A program made the translations under genes and the position numbers. A model generated the notes under the pieces. The model made no database searches. It was given only the letters and a program-made list of their open reading frames with translations, and had not been told where the DNA came from. Below, in pieces: positions 26,065 through 34,708 of a DNA stretch of 64,000 nucleotides (positions within the stretch are counted from its first letter, which is position 1; every line of letters starts with the position of its first letter). This DNA is from BQWY01 sp046351095 (GTDB lineage Bacteria; Nitrospirota; Nitrospiria; Nitrospirales; Nitrospiraceae): positions 1,488,001 to 1,552,000 of the forward strand of contig JAXLZC010000001.1 of the NCBI GenBank assembly GCA_046351095.1, written 5' to 3'.

Positions 26065-26838
26065 TCATAAGGCCACGCTCCGCACGACGTCCGCTTCGAA
26101 CGTGCGTTTCAAACTCGCATCGTCGATTTTGCGTATGCCGTCTTTCGTAATGAGTTTGACCACCGGGTACAAGTTCGTATCACGATTGACGCCGCCCGTC
26201 GCCGAGTCGAATTCCGCGGCGCAGGTCAGGAGGCGTAGCGCCTGCATCGTCGCCTCCGCTTCGGACAACGCGGCCAACGGACGTTCGCCCCAGGTATTTA
26301 AGTAGTGTAGGATGCCGCGGATCGTCGGCGACCCGGATCCCGACACGGCGTATTCGACGGCTTCGAACTCTGCGCCAAGGATGTCGTAAAAATAGATCTT
26401 CGCCGCTTCGGCCTCGGCGTCATACCCGGCAAACACCGGCGCGACCGCGCCGGTTCCGGACAGGGCCGCCGCGACGTTGTCTTTCAACAATTTGGCGACC
26501 GCGCGCAATTTCCCCTCGAAGCTCAGGTCTTGTAGTTGCGTGCGGCGATAGTACTTAAAGGAATGTTCGAGGACGCGCACCATTTCGTAGGCGGTGGCCG
26601 GCACCCCGGCGATGGCCATGACGCAGTGCCGATCGATCTCCAACACCTTGTCGGTGCGATCGTACATCACCATGTTGCCGGCCGTAGCTCGGCGGTCTCC
26701 CGCCACCAACACGCCGTCGCGATATTTCATCGCCAGAATGGTCGTGGCCGTCGGCACGATCTGGTCAGGCCGCAACTCCGCCGCCGTCCCTAGGCGATAG
26801 CCCTGATCTTTCAATAATTGAAAAAAATCGCTCTGCAT
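26065..26838 (-). CDS. prcB: 20S proteasome beta subunit PrcB (catalytic)
   Basis: Proteolytic subunit of 257 residues, made as a precursor. The nucleophile is Thr32 in PTA-TTILAMKYRDGVLVAGDRRAT, giving a propeptide of 31 residues that must be removed. The Asp17/Lys33-equivalent positions lie in DRRATAGNMVM onwards, and the C-terminal GVNRDTNLYPVVKLI is typical. It assembles with PrcA into a 28-subunit chamber. Located 50 nt after the UBact gene. Confidence 0.96.
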   Translation of the reverse strand: MQSDFFQLLKDQGYRLGTAAELRPDQIVPTATTILAMKYRDGVLVAGDRRATAGNMVMYDRTDKVLEIDRHCVMAIAGVPATAYEMVRVLEHSFKYYRRTQLQDLSFEGKLRAVAKLLKDNVAAALSGTGAVAPVFAGYDAEAEAAKIYFYDILGAEFEAVEYAVSGSGSPTIRGILHYLNTWGERPLAALSEAEATMQALRLLTCAAEFDSATGGVNRDTNLYPVVKLITKDGIRKIDDASLKRTFEADVVRSVAL

Positions 26839-26888
26839 ACGTCTCTCACTCGCCTACTAAAATACACGCGCTCAACTCGTACTCGTCC

Positions 26889-27095
26889 TTATTCGCCCGT
26901 CCGCTGTCGATACCGTTCCGCCTGCTTGGGATCGACTTTCCGCATTCGCTTCAGCAGATTATCCCGCTCGGGCGACCCCGTATCCGGCCGCGTCGGCCCG
27001 CCGCCTTCTTCGGACGGACTCGGCCCCTTCGGTATAGGATCAAACGGCGCTTCGCGTCGTTCCGGCCAGCGTATCTCGTCCATAGATATCGTCAT
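26889..27095 (-). CDS. UBact, Pup-like bacterial ubiquitin-like modifier
   Basis: A 68-residue, disordered, charged protein at the position occupied by pup in actinobacterial proteasome loci. The N-terminal half carries RWPERREAPFDPIP, and the C-terminal half has the conserved ERDNLLKRMRKVDPKQAERY followed by the terminus RQRTGE. Pup ends in GGE/GGQ; the RxGE end and the two segments match the UBact family described for Nitrospira and some other phyla. The terminal Glu would be joined to lysines by the PafA-like enzyme. GAGG 6 nt before ATG 27095 supports this start. Function in this organism is inference from context. Confidence 0.9.
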   Translation of the reverse strand: MTISMDEIRWPERREAPFDPIPKGPSPSEEGGGPTRPDTGSPERDNLLKRMRKVDPKQAERYRQRTGE

Positions 27096-27116
27096 CTGGT
27101 CCTCACCATTCCATCG

Positions 27117-28649
27117 TTATCGGAGCGGCTTTGCCTGCACAGTGTCCTGTAGGGCATCTGCCGGAGTCGCGGCCGACGCCAATCGTGCGGCCAGCCCCTG
27201 CACATCCGACGGATCGAACAAGTCGCCCATCTCCAGCACATGCAACTCGTGTGGATCGGCGTGGTTACGAAATCCGATCCGTTGCCACTGCATCCGCACG
27301 ATCTCGTCGGGGAATCGCCGCACACAGAGACCGCGCAAGCCGCCGCGCGTATCCTGCGGCCCTTCACGCATCGCCTGCGTGATCGCCGTATCGTCGACGA
27401 TGCGATGCGTCTTTCCTTCTTGCTCAAGCCCCAGATACAGCCCACGCGCCGGATCGATATTGTGATACTCCAGATCCAAGCTCGCCAGCCAGGGATCGTC
27501 CCAGCCGATCTGTTCTGCCGAGACGAACTGCTCCAGCAACGCCTGTTTGGTAATCCAATCCAGCTTACCGAACAGCGATGCGCGATTCGTGCGTAGCGCG
27601 GATACCGTCGCCCGCCACTCACGCAGCACCCATCGGGTTTCTACATCGCTGTCCACAAACGTCTGTTCGGCAGCAGCAAGATAGCGTTCCTGAATGTCGA
27701 GCCCGGTCATGGCCGGTCCTTTTCGACAGGCCACGGCAGTCGCCAGCGACGGATCGCGAGAAATCTGTTTCACCGCCTGGACCGGATCGGCCAATTCGAT
27801 ATCGGGCGCTGCGCCGCGCGCGATGAGATCGAGCACCACCTGCGTCGTCCCGACTTTCAGCGCTGTGGCGTATTCGCACATGTTGGCGTCGCCGATGATG
27901 AGATGCAGCCGGCGATACTTGTACCGATCCGCATGCGGTTCGTCGCGGGTGTTGAGGATAGGCCGATCGTGCATCGTATCGACGCTGAGTTCGGTCTCCA
28001 TAAAATCGGCGCGCTGCGACACCTGAAACTGTCCGGCGTCGAATTCCCGCTCCTGGCCCTCGATACCGACTTTGCCGGCGCCGGCGACAATTTGCCGCGT
28101 AACGAGAAACGGGAGCAGCCCGGTGACGAGCGCGGTGAACGGCACCGAACGGGCCACAAGGTAATTGTCGTGGCAGCCGTAACTATGGCCGTGAAAGTCC
28201 GTGTTGTTTTTGTAGAGTTGCACCGGAGCGTCGCCCAAGAGGCGATTACGTCGTTGCGCCGCCGCATGGAGAATGCGTTCGCCGGCGCGATCGTGCGCAA
28301 CGAGATCGCGCAACGTTCGGCATTCGGGCGTCGAATATTCGGGGTGCGTATGGTCGTTGTAAAACCGCGCGCCGTTCGGGAGCACGAGGTCGCTTTTCAT
28401 CTCGTGAAACGAGAACGGTCGATGCGCATCGACCTTGGCAAATTCGTCTTCCTCGCGATCCTGCTGCAGACCGGAGACGCGAAACCCACGCGCATCCTCG
28501 TGCGGATCTTCCCCACCGTAGTCCCAACGGCGTTGAAACGAAGACGTGAGATGCGCGCGCACCAACTCCATCGACTCCACGACCGGATCGACGTCGTCGA
28601 GTCCTTCGCGGGTAATCCCGTACTCCGTTTCAATGCCGAACAATCGCAT
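27117..28649 (-). CDS. dop: Dop-like deconjugase (Dop/PafA family)
   Basis: A 510-residue paralogue of the PafA-like protein, between mpa and the modifier gene as dop is in actinobacteria. It begins MRLFGIETEYGITREG, then has a charged insertion (about 41-85, rich in Asp, Glu and Arg) at the place of the Dop loop. The catalytic motif LPNGARFYNDHTHPEYSTPE contains Asp99, aligned with the Dop nucleophile/base Asp. Since the modifier already ends in Glu, no deamidation is needed; removal of the modifier (depupylase-like activity) is the likely role. Confidence 0.87.
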   Translation of the reverse strand: MRLFGIETEYGITREGLDDVDPVVESMELVRAHLTSSFQRRWDYGGEDPHEDARGFRVSGLQQDREEDEFAKVDAHRPFSFHEMKSDLVLPNGARFYNDHTHPEYSTPECRTLRDLVAHDRAGERILHAAAQRRNRLLGDAPVQLYKNNTDFHGHSYGCHDNYLVARSVPFTALVTGLLPFLVTRQIVAGAGKVGIEGQEREFDAGQFQVSQRADFMETELSVDTMHDRPILNTRDEPHADRYKYRRLHLIIGDANMCEYATALKVGTTQVVLDLIARGAAPDIELADPVQAVKQISRDPSLATAVACRKGPAMTGLDIQERYLAAAEQTFVDSDVETRWVLREWRATVSALRTNRASLFGKLDWITKQALLEQFVSAEQIGWDDPWLASLDLEYHNIDPARGLYLGLEQEGKTHRIVDDTAITQAMREGPQDTRGGLRGLCVRRFPDEIVRMQWQRIGFRNHADPHELHVLEMGDLFDPSDVQGLAARLASAATPADALQDTVQAKPLR

Positions 28650-28703
28650 AGGATGCTGTCGCGTGGGTTGTCGTCGCAGACGCGTGCGAAACCGGAGCCG
28701 AGA

Positions 28704-30476
28704 TCACACGATGTGCCCGACCGGGCGTTCGGCGTGGAGTCTTCCGCCTCGATAGGAGGACACGCCGACCACTTGCTCCGGATGATGATCGAGCAACTTC
28801 AGCCATTCCTCCGCCGAGTCGTCTGGCGGCAACACTTCCCCTTCGGTAAATTCCGTATCGGCCGCCAGCAGGAGATCCTGATCGGTAATCCCACCTACGG
28901 CAGAGTCCGCGGACACACCGGCTGCGGCATCGGACGCTTGCAACACACGGTCGATCGCGCGCTCTTTCGCTCGCTGCACAATGGACGCCAAAATCGCGCC
29001 GCTGATGAGATCGCCGCGATACAAGGTCTTCGTTTGGCCATTCCGTAGGCGCACACCCAACACACGATACTGGTCGACCCGGCGAAACAGCGCGTCGGCT
29101 ACTCGCTCGGCCAACTGCGCGCGCACCGCGTCCGACGAACGCTCGTCGTTGCCGCCCTGTGCGTAGGGTAAGTCCGCCGTCAAATAGACTTTCAAAATAT
29201 CCGCTGCGGCTGCCCGATCCGGACGATTCACTTTGATCTTGCGATCGATACGCCCCGGACGCAACACCGCCGGATCGATCAGATCGGGGCGGTTCGAAGC
29301 CAAGACGATCACCACATCGCGCAACGACTCGATCCCGTCCATCTCGGTGCAGAACATCGGCACGAGCGTATTGGTAATGTTGAACGACCGCATCGCCCGG
29401 CGTGTGCCGAGAATAGATTCCGCTTCGTCGATGAATATAAACGGCAAGGCGCCTTCGGCACGGCGCGCGCGCGCTTTGGCGAACAGTTCGCGCACAATAC
29501 GCTCGGACTCGCCGAGCCACATGCTCAAAATTTCCGGGCCCTTTATGTGGAGAAACGCGCCGGTCGTAATCGGCGGCCCCTTGGCGTCCGTAGCCGGAGC
29601 GTCGGCGACCAGTTTTGCGAGGCTGGCGGCCGTCGCCTGCCCGATCAGGGTTTTCCCGCAACCCGGCGGCCCGTACAGCAAAAAGCCCTTGGGCTGGCTG
29701 AACCGATACCGCGCCAACGTGTCGGCATGCAGCAAGGGATATTCGATCGCTTTGCGGATCGCGGCAATCGCCTCGCGCTGCCCGCCGATCTGTTCCCACG
29801 TCACGGTCGGCGTTTCGTCCAACACATGTTGGCGATCGCTGCGCGCGACCATCTTCTCAATGGCGAATCGATGTGAAGGATCGACGCGGACTTCGTCACC
29901 AGGCTTCAGCGTGACATCGACCATCTCGCTGCTGCGCAGGACAATCAGGGCTTGGCGCCCCGGTTCGGATTCGAACCGCACACGTCCGTCCGGCATCGCT
30001 TCGGCGACGCGCATGACCGGCCCGTTCCGATCCACGCCAATCGTCCGAATGACGGCGAAGGCTTCGTTCACGAGCACCTGCGCGCCGACCTGCAACTCTG
30101 CGGCAGGCACACGCGGGTCCACATTCGTGTAATATTCGGCACCACCCACCGCCACACGCGCCAATCCATCGCCGACGAGCGCCAACAACGTGCCGATACG
30201 GTTGGCGGGCGCTGTGAGTTTCTCGACCACAGCTTGAAGCTTTTGACACTCCGCCTGCTTCGCTCCGAGTTGCACGGTGCCCTGCATCACGGCATGGCGC
30301 AGCTTATAGAGCAGGGGGCGACGGGGGTCGTTATCCGCACAGGAGGCGAGGCACTCGTCCAAGAGCGCAATCGGATCGCCCGCGTCCTCACGATCGGAGG
30401 CCGACTTCTGGCGTGCACGATCGGCGCTGGACGCGCGCGAATCGCCGGACTCTACACGATGGTCACTCATCGTCAC
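28704..30476 (-). CDS. mpa: proteasome-associated AAA+ ATPase (Mpa/ARC)
   Basis: Ring-forming unfoldase that feeds the 20S chamber, 590 residues. Order: disordered N-terminus, coiled coil (about 50-90), OB fold region (LTAPANRIGTLLALVG... GVDRNGPVMRV), AAA+ domain with Walker A GPPGCGKT (269-276), Walker B FIFIDE (346-351), and the arginine finger region RPGRIDRKIKV. The C-terminus is ERPVGHIV and lacks the QYL (HbYX-like) ending that docks mycobacterial Mpa on the proteasome. Located 54 nt upstream of dop and 64 nt after the protease gene. Confidence 0.94.
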   Translation of the reverse strand: MTMSDHRVESGDSRASSADRARQKSASDREDAGDPIALLDECLASCADNDPRRPLLYKLRHAVMQGTVQLGAKQAECQKLQAVVEKLTAPANRIGTLLALVGDGLARVAVGGAEYYTNVDPRVPAAELQVGAQVLVNEAFAVIRTIGVDRNGPVMRVAEAMPDGRVRFESEPGRQALIVLRSSEMVDVTLKPGDEVRVDPSHRFAIEKMVARSDRQHVLDETPTVTWEQIGGQREAIAAIRKAIEYPLLHADTLARYRFSQPKGFLLYGPPGCGKTLIGQATAASLAKLVADAPATDAKGPPITTGAFLHIKGPEILSMWLGESERIVRELFAKARARRAEGALPFIFIDEAESILGTRRAMRSFNITNTLVPMFCTEMDGIESLRDVVIVLASNRPDLIDPAVLRPGRIDRKIKVNRPDRAAAADILKVYLTADLPYAQGGNDERSSDAVRAQLAERVADALFRRVDQYRVLGVRLRNGQTKTLYRGDLISGAILASIVQRAKERAIDRVLQASDAAAGVSADSAVGGITDQDLLLAADTEFTEGEVLPPDDSAEEWLKLLDHHPEQVVGVSSYRGGRLHAERPVGHIV

Positions 30477-30540
30477 GAAATACTCGGGGTGAGGGACTCG
30501 ACCGGACTCGAATCATCTTACTCGCCCGATCGTCCGGAGA

Positions 30541-31728
30541 TCAATTGACGGCTTGGAGGGTCACGGTCACTTGCTGTCGTTTTGAGGCGCGGAGGATGTC
30601 GAGGGCCACGCGATCCCCCACACGATACCGTTCGAGCAATCCCATGAAGTCGTCCAGCACCCGTACGGGTTTTCCCTCAATGGCGACGACCACGTCACCG
30701 ATCTCCACCCGCCCGGTCGCCGTCTCTTTGCTGCCGCGCAAGCCGGCGCGTTCCGCCGCGCTGCCGTGCGAGACGCGCCCGATGATGACGCCGGTGATCC
30801 CCCAACGTTGCGCGATCCGATCCGGCACCAACGTGACGCCCAATCCGGGCCTGATGACTTTTCCGTGCGCGATCAATTCCGGCACGATGCGGTTCACGGT
30901 ATCGACCGGTACCGCAAAGCCGATCCCAGCGTAAGCGCCGCTCGGGCTCATGATCTGCGTATTGATGCCGATCAGCCTCCCGCTGCTATCCAGCAGCGGC
31001 CCGCCCGAGTTACCCGGGTTGATGGCGGCATCGGTCTGCACGACTCCGTCGATCGTTCGCTGCGACATCGATTGGATCGTCCGCCCCAGCGCGCTCACCA
31101 CGCCGGTCGTCAGCGTATGGTCCAATCCGAAGGGATTGCCGATCGCCAACACTTTTTGCCCGACACGAAGATCGCCCGACGTACCGATGGGCAGCGGCAC
31201 CAACGGCTCGTCCGGCGCCTGGATCTGCAACACCGCAAGGTCGTGATCCGGATCGAGACCGACGACACGCGCGCGATATTTCCCACGCTCCGAAAAAATG
31301 ACGTGAATCTGATCCGCCCGATAGACCACATGAAAATTCGTGACGATGTGGCCTTCTGTATTCCAAACGAACCCGGACCCCGACCCTTGCGGCACTTCGA
31401 ATTCGTTCAGCGACCAGGGATCGCTTCGGATGGACGTATTCGTAATGTAGACGACCGACCGTGAGGCCCGTTCAAACACCGAGATGGTGGCCGTTTCGTC
31501 CGCACCAAGTTCTCCTGCCGGCGCGATGATACGCGGACGAATTTCCGGTCCTGGATGCCCGGGGCCAAGCGGCTTGCCCCAGTCGTCTTTCGTGGAGGCC
31601 TCTTTCGCTGCCGCGCTTGGTGCAGCCCAGACGTCACCACCACCGACGCTCAACAACGCGACGGCACTACAAAGCACAAGGCTGCACAAGCTCACGCCAG
31701 TGCGCCAATCGAGACGACGACTATTCAC
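30541..31728 (-). CDS. HtrA/DegP-like serine protease with one PDZ domain
   Basis: Secreted trypsin-like protease, 395 residues. An N-terminal signal/anchor (SLCSLVLCSAVALLSVGGGD) is followed by a low-complexity linker, then the protease domain with His133 (VTNFHVV), Asp163 (DHDLAVLQI) and Ser241 (NPGNSGGPLLD). A single C-terminal PDZ domain contains PGLGVTLVPD and GDVVVAIEGKPV. Its product acts outside the cytoplasm, so its place in the proteasome operon suggests a general protein-quality-control regulon. It overlaps yjbQ by 8 nt. Confidence 0.94.
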   Translation of the reverse strand: MNSRRLDWRTGVSLCSLVLCSAVALLSVGGGDVWAAPSAAAKEASTKDDWGKPLGPGHPGPEIRPRIIAPAGELGADETATISVFERASRSVVYITNTSIRSDPWSLNEFEVPQGSGSGFVWNTEGHIVTNFHVVYRADQIHVIFSERGKYRARVVGLDPDHDLAVLQIQAPDEPLVPLPIGTSGDLRVGQKVLAIGNPFGLDHTLTTGVVSALGRTIQSMSQRTIDGVVQTDAAINPGNSGGPLLDSSGRLIGINTQIMSPSGAYAGIGFAVPVDTVNRIVPELIAHGKVIRPGLGVTLVPDRIAQRWGITGVIIGRVSHGSAAERAGLRGSKETATGRVEIGDVVVAIEGKPVRVLDDFMGLLERYRVGDRVALDILRASKRQQVTVTLQAVN

Positions 31729-32146
31729 CCATCACCTGCACGACGATCTGGCGTTCTCGTGGCCGTGTATCGAAATCGATCAGGACGATCTGCTGCCAAC
31801 GCCCGAGCAACATCGCGCCTGCCGCGCAGGGCACGGTCAAGGAATGCCCCTGCAGCTGTCCGCGTAAATGGCTGTGCCCGTTGTCTTCGCCGGCGTTCCG
31901 TTGGTTGTGCTGGAGGCGCGCGTCGGCGGGAATCAGTCGATCCCAAAACTGCTGCGTGTCGGCACGAATGCCAGGCTCGTCCTCGATGATGGCTACAGAC
32001 GCCGTGGTGTGCTGCACAAATACAGTGACGATCCCAGCTTGCACCCCGCTCTCGGCGAGCACCTGCGCCACCGCGCGCGTGATCTGCTCTACCTGCGTGC
32101 CACCCTGCATCGCGACACGCAGCGTCGTCGTTCGAACCGCCATCAC
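31721..32146 (-). CDS. YjbQ family protein (UPF0047)
   Basis: A 141-residue protein of the YjbQ/UPF0047 family; some members have secondary thiamine-phosphate synthase activity. Motifs VFVQHTTASVAIIEDEPG, HSHLRGQLQGHSLTVPC and GRWQQIVLIDFDTRPRERQI are typical. It overlaps the HD-domain gene by 4 nt (ATGA) and the HtrA gene by 8 nt, so it is in the same transcript as the proteasome genes. The physiological role is unclear. Confidence 0.93.
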   Translation of the reverse strand: MMAVRTTTLRVAMQGGTQVEQITRAVAQVLAESGVQAGIVTVFVQHTTASVAIIEDEPGIRADTQQFWDRLIPADARLQHNQRNAGEDNGHSHLRGQLQGHSLTVPCAAGAMLLGRWQQIVLIDFDTRPRERQIVVQVMGE

Positions 32147-33039
32147 CTGACTCCTTGAAGCAGCACCTTGTCTGCACCGGCGCGCTCCACAGCGCGTCGT
32201 TCCCCGGTCGTCACAGCCCGACCGCGCGCCTCAGCGATCACCCGATCGAATGCGCCCTCATGAAACAATTCGCGGACGGCGTCGAGCACCGGTCCGGAGA
32301 GAATGCCGTTGCGGCGCAGCGATTCGAGATACGCGAAGGCTTCGGTCAACGACTCGCGCGACCGCGCATAATAATCCCGCCCGCGTTGTTGATTGCTGTA
32401 CGCTTCGAACTGCTCGCACGCCACCAGGATTTCGGCAAGCTGTCGCACCCACGGCACCACGCCGACCAACGCCTCCGGGTAGTAATAATACAGCATGATC
32501 CGCTGCATCCACGGCTCCCATTGCACATGGAGCGCCGCCAGGCGTGGACGCACACGGCGGGCCTGCCGCGCCAAACGCCGCGCGTACCCCAAGCGCATTT
32601 CCACCTGCTCCACCGCCCACGCGTCCATCGTGATGCCGGCGGCCTCCAGTGCCGCCCCATACCGCGCGACGAACGCTTCGGTCTCGCGACCGGCGGTCGT
32701 GCGAGGGAATGCCGCACGCCACTCGCCCGGACGTGTGGGAATACCTTGCCGACGCGCCCAGGTCCAGATGGCGCCGAAGAGCGCGCGGTCGAGCCCCGCA
32801 CGCCCCAAGTCATGCAGCAGACACGCGGTTTGATATTGCGCGGCGCGCGCCGGAGTGTAGCCCAATCGCAATGCAACGGCCGCGCAGAGGCGCGCCGTCC
32901 GCAGCGCATGGGGACGATCGTACCCGCGGATGATGCGTCGTGGATTGCGTGGATCTGTGTAGGTGTAGCAGTCGAGAAGTTGCGTCGCCAGCCGAGGGGC
33001 CACCAGCAACGGAGCCCTGTCGGCGGATGGCGTCGTCAT
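32143..33039 (-). CDS. HD-domain (metal-dependent phosphohydrolase-type) protein
   Basis: A 298-residue soluble protein with an HD domain: the first ligand His in RPHALRTARL and the HD pair in TACLLHDLGRAGLDR. The rest of the typical HD metal site is not clear (the middle part is unusual and Trp/Arg-rich), and the C-terminal SLTEAFAYLESLRRNGILSG is helical. It might hydrolyse nucleotides or phosphate esters or may be a non-catalytic variant. First gene of the proteasome operon, 59 nt downstream of a good promoter. Confidence 0.75.
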   Translation of the reverse strand: MTTPSADRAPLLVAPRLATQLLDCYTYTDPRNPRRIIRGYDRPHALRTARLCAAVALRLGYTPARAAQYQTACLLHDLGRAGLDRALFGAIWTWARRQGIPTRPGEWRAAFPRTTAGRETEAFVARYGAALEAAGITMDAWAVEQVEMRLGYARRLARQARRVRPRLAALHVQWEPWMQRIMLYYYYPEALVGVVPWVRQLAEILVACEQFEAYSNQQRGRDYYARSRESLTEAFAYLESLRRNGILSGPVLDAVRELFHEGAFDRVIAEARGRAVTTGERRAVERAGADKVLLQGVR

Positions 33040-33097
33040 AGCTGAAATCTGGGATCGTCGGCGCTGTGTGCGAGGTACGGAAGTACGATAGCGGCGC

Positions 33098-33127
33098 AGA
33101 ATAGCCCTCGTAAAAATCCTATGTCAA
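33098..33127 (-). promoter_or_regulatory. sigma70-type promoter of the proteasome operon
   Basis: On the minus strand TTGACA (33127-33122) is followed by an 18-nt spacer and TATTCT (33103-33098). The -35 is perfect and the -10 matches at 4 of 6. The spacing to the HD-domain ATG (33039) is about 50 nt from the predicted start. The best promoter match in this half of the window. Confidence 0.65.
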
Positions 33128-33269
33128 GCGAGGCGGGGGGCGTCGCATCGAGGCGATGCCCGGCACGCGAAACACAGCTGGATTCGCTCGCCGCCTCCCG
33201 TATTCTTTGTTATGCTGCACGTCGAATCGACCGCTCTTGCTCCAGGGTCGACGCCCATTGGAGGTGGTC

Positions 33270-34073
33270 ATGCCGTTGCGTTTCCATCGAGGTCGAGCCC
33301 TCACGAAGCACAGCGTGCGTCCATTCGCGCTGGTCGCAACGTTCCTCATCCTCACGCCTGCGTTTGCGGCCGGTCCCGATCGCCTTGCGCCCCATACGCC
33401 GAATGCTACAACACCGGGTTATTCCCAACTCACCGTCGCACCGCCGGCACCACCTGCGGACCTCGGCGGCGCCGTCTCGATTCTGGTCACCTTCCGTTCG
33501 AAGGATAATTTCACGAACGAGTATCTCTACGACGTGACCGTGCGGAACATCGGCGTCGACCCGCTCGTCGGCGACTCGTTGCACCTGATCTTGGATCGCA
33601 TCACCAACATCGGCGGAGACGATCGAGAACCGCTCAAAAACGAATCGTTACTCTCGCGTATGGAGATCCTCGGCACGGCGGGCCAGACGGCCGACGGCAA
33701 ACCCTATTTCTCCCTGACACCGTCGAGCGGCACGGATCTCCTGCCGCAGACCGACTGCCTTCCGGTGACGGTGCGCCTCAAAAATCGCGACTACGTGCAA
33801 GTGTTTACGCCGGTGTTCCGGGTCGTCGGGAGTCGACGCCCACCGCCCCCGGCTCGTGCGGGCGACGGCGTCGTCTCGATTGGATCGACGTCGACGGCCG
33901 GTACTTCCGGTCAAAAAGGTGCCCCTCGCGTCGAAGATCCTCACAGTCTCGCACAAAGCCACCAGATGGACGCGCTCATTCACTTGTTGATCAAAAAGGG
34001 TGTGATCAGCGAAGACGACTGGCGCAACGCCCTACAGGACCGCCCGCAAGACATAGGCGGGACGCGCCGCTGA
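33270..34073 (+). CDS. secreted protein of unknown function
   Basis: About 267 residues with a signal peptide (RPFALVATFLILTPAFAAG). The mature part has a Pro/Ala-rich linker, then a beta-rich domain (VSILVTFRSKDNFTNEYLYDVTVRNIG...) resembling immunoglobulin-like surface modules, and a C-terminal helix with SLAQSHQMDALIHLLIKKGVI. No family is recognised with confidence. ATG 33270 has GGAGG 6 nt upstream, so an earlier in-frame ATG is not used. Divergent from the proteasome operon. Confidence 0.75.
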   Translation: MPLRFHRGRALTKHSVRPFALVATFLILTPAFAAGPDRLAPHTPNATTPGYSQLTVAPPAPPADLGGAVSILVTFRSKDNFTNEYLYDVTVRNIGVDPLVGDSLHLILDRITNIGGDDREPLKNESLLSRMEILGTAGQTADGKPYFSLTPSSGTDLLPQTDCLPVTVRLKNRDYVQVFTPVFRVVGSRRPPPPARAGDGVVSIGSTSTAGTSGQKGAPRVEDPHSLAQSHQMDALIHLLIKKGVISEDDWRNALQDRPQDIGGTRR

Positions 34074-34135
34074 CGCGACATGCCGATTGCTGCCCAGACC
34101 GATCCGATAGCCGTTCGTGTGGAGTTCCTAAGCCT

Positions 34136-34600
34136 ATGACGACCCTGCCCTTCCCCGTTGCAAGTACCTGCCGCGCCTGTCGCGGAGAATGGCCGTCATT
34201 GGATCTGCTGATCGGCGACTGCGGAATGAGCCGCGCCTACCTCTTCGAGGACCAATACTTCACCGGCTGGACCGTGCTCGTGCTGAAGACGCATGCGACG
34301 GAGCTTTTTGCGCTTGCCGCGCCGGACCGCGCGCGCCTCATGGATGAGGTGGCTGCCGTGGCGCAGGCGCTGGCCGAGATCTACCATGCGCGAAAGATCA
34401 ACTACGAACTGCTCGGCAACCAACTGCCGCATATCCACTGGCATCTCATCCCACGTCTCCCGAATGACCCTGCCCCACTGGAACCGGTGTGGCGCATTTC
34501 GCATCCCACCGTCAGCCTGACACCCTCCGCCGCCGCGCAAGACATCGCAGAGATTCGCCGTCGCCTCGCGACGACGCTCACTGGATTTTCCGCGCCATAA
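34136..34600 (+). CDS. HIT-family protein
   Basis: A 154-residue HIT-domain protein. The triad is LPHIHWHLIPR and the preceding strand LLGNQLPHIHW. An N-terminal Cys pair (CRACRGEWP) could bind zinc. The domain differs from the HinT-like protein at 2150-2494, so there are two paralogues in this window. It is 62 nt after the secreted protein gene and converges on the membrane protein gene. Confidence 0.9.
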   Translation: MTTLPFPVASTCRACRGEWPSLDLLIGDCGMSRAYLFEDQYFTGWTVLVLKTHATELFALAAPDRARLMDEVAAVAQALAEIYHARKINYELLGNQLPHIHWHLIPRLPNDPAPLEPVWRISHPTVSLTPSAAAQDIAEIRRRLATTLTGFSAP

Positions 34601-34708
34601 CCGCCGGGCTCTCGACCTCAGCACGCAAGAACATAGGCGCGCGCTTCGCTTGGCGCTCACGGCTGCTCGTGCGACCCTATTGGGGGAATACAGGCTGAGA
34701 GATAACGA

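Noticed and set aside
28630..29799. Long open frame overlapping mpa and the mpa-dop gap
   Set aside because: Residues are Arg/Ser-rich with no domain, while mpa itself is intact in the main frame.
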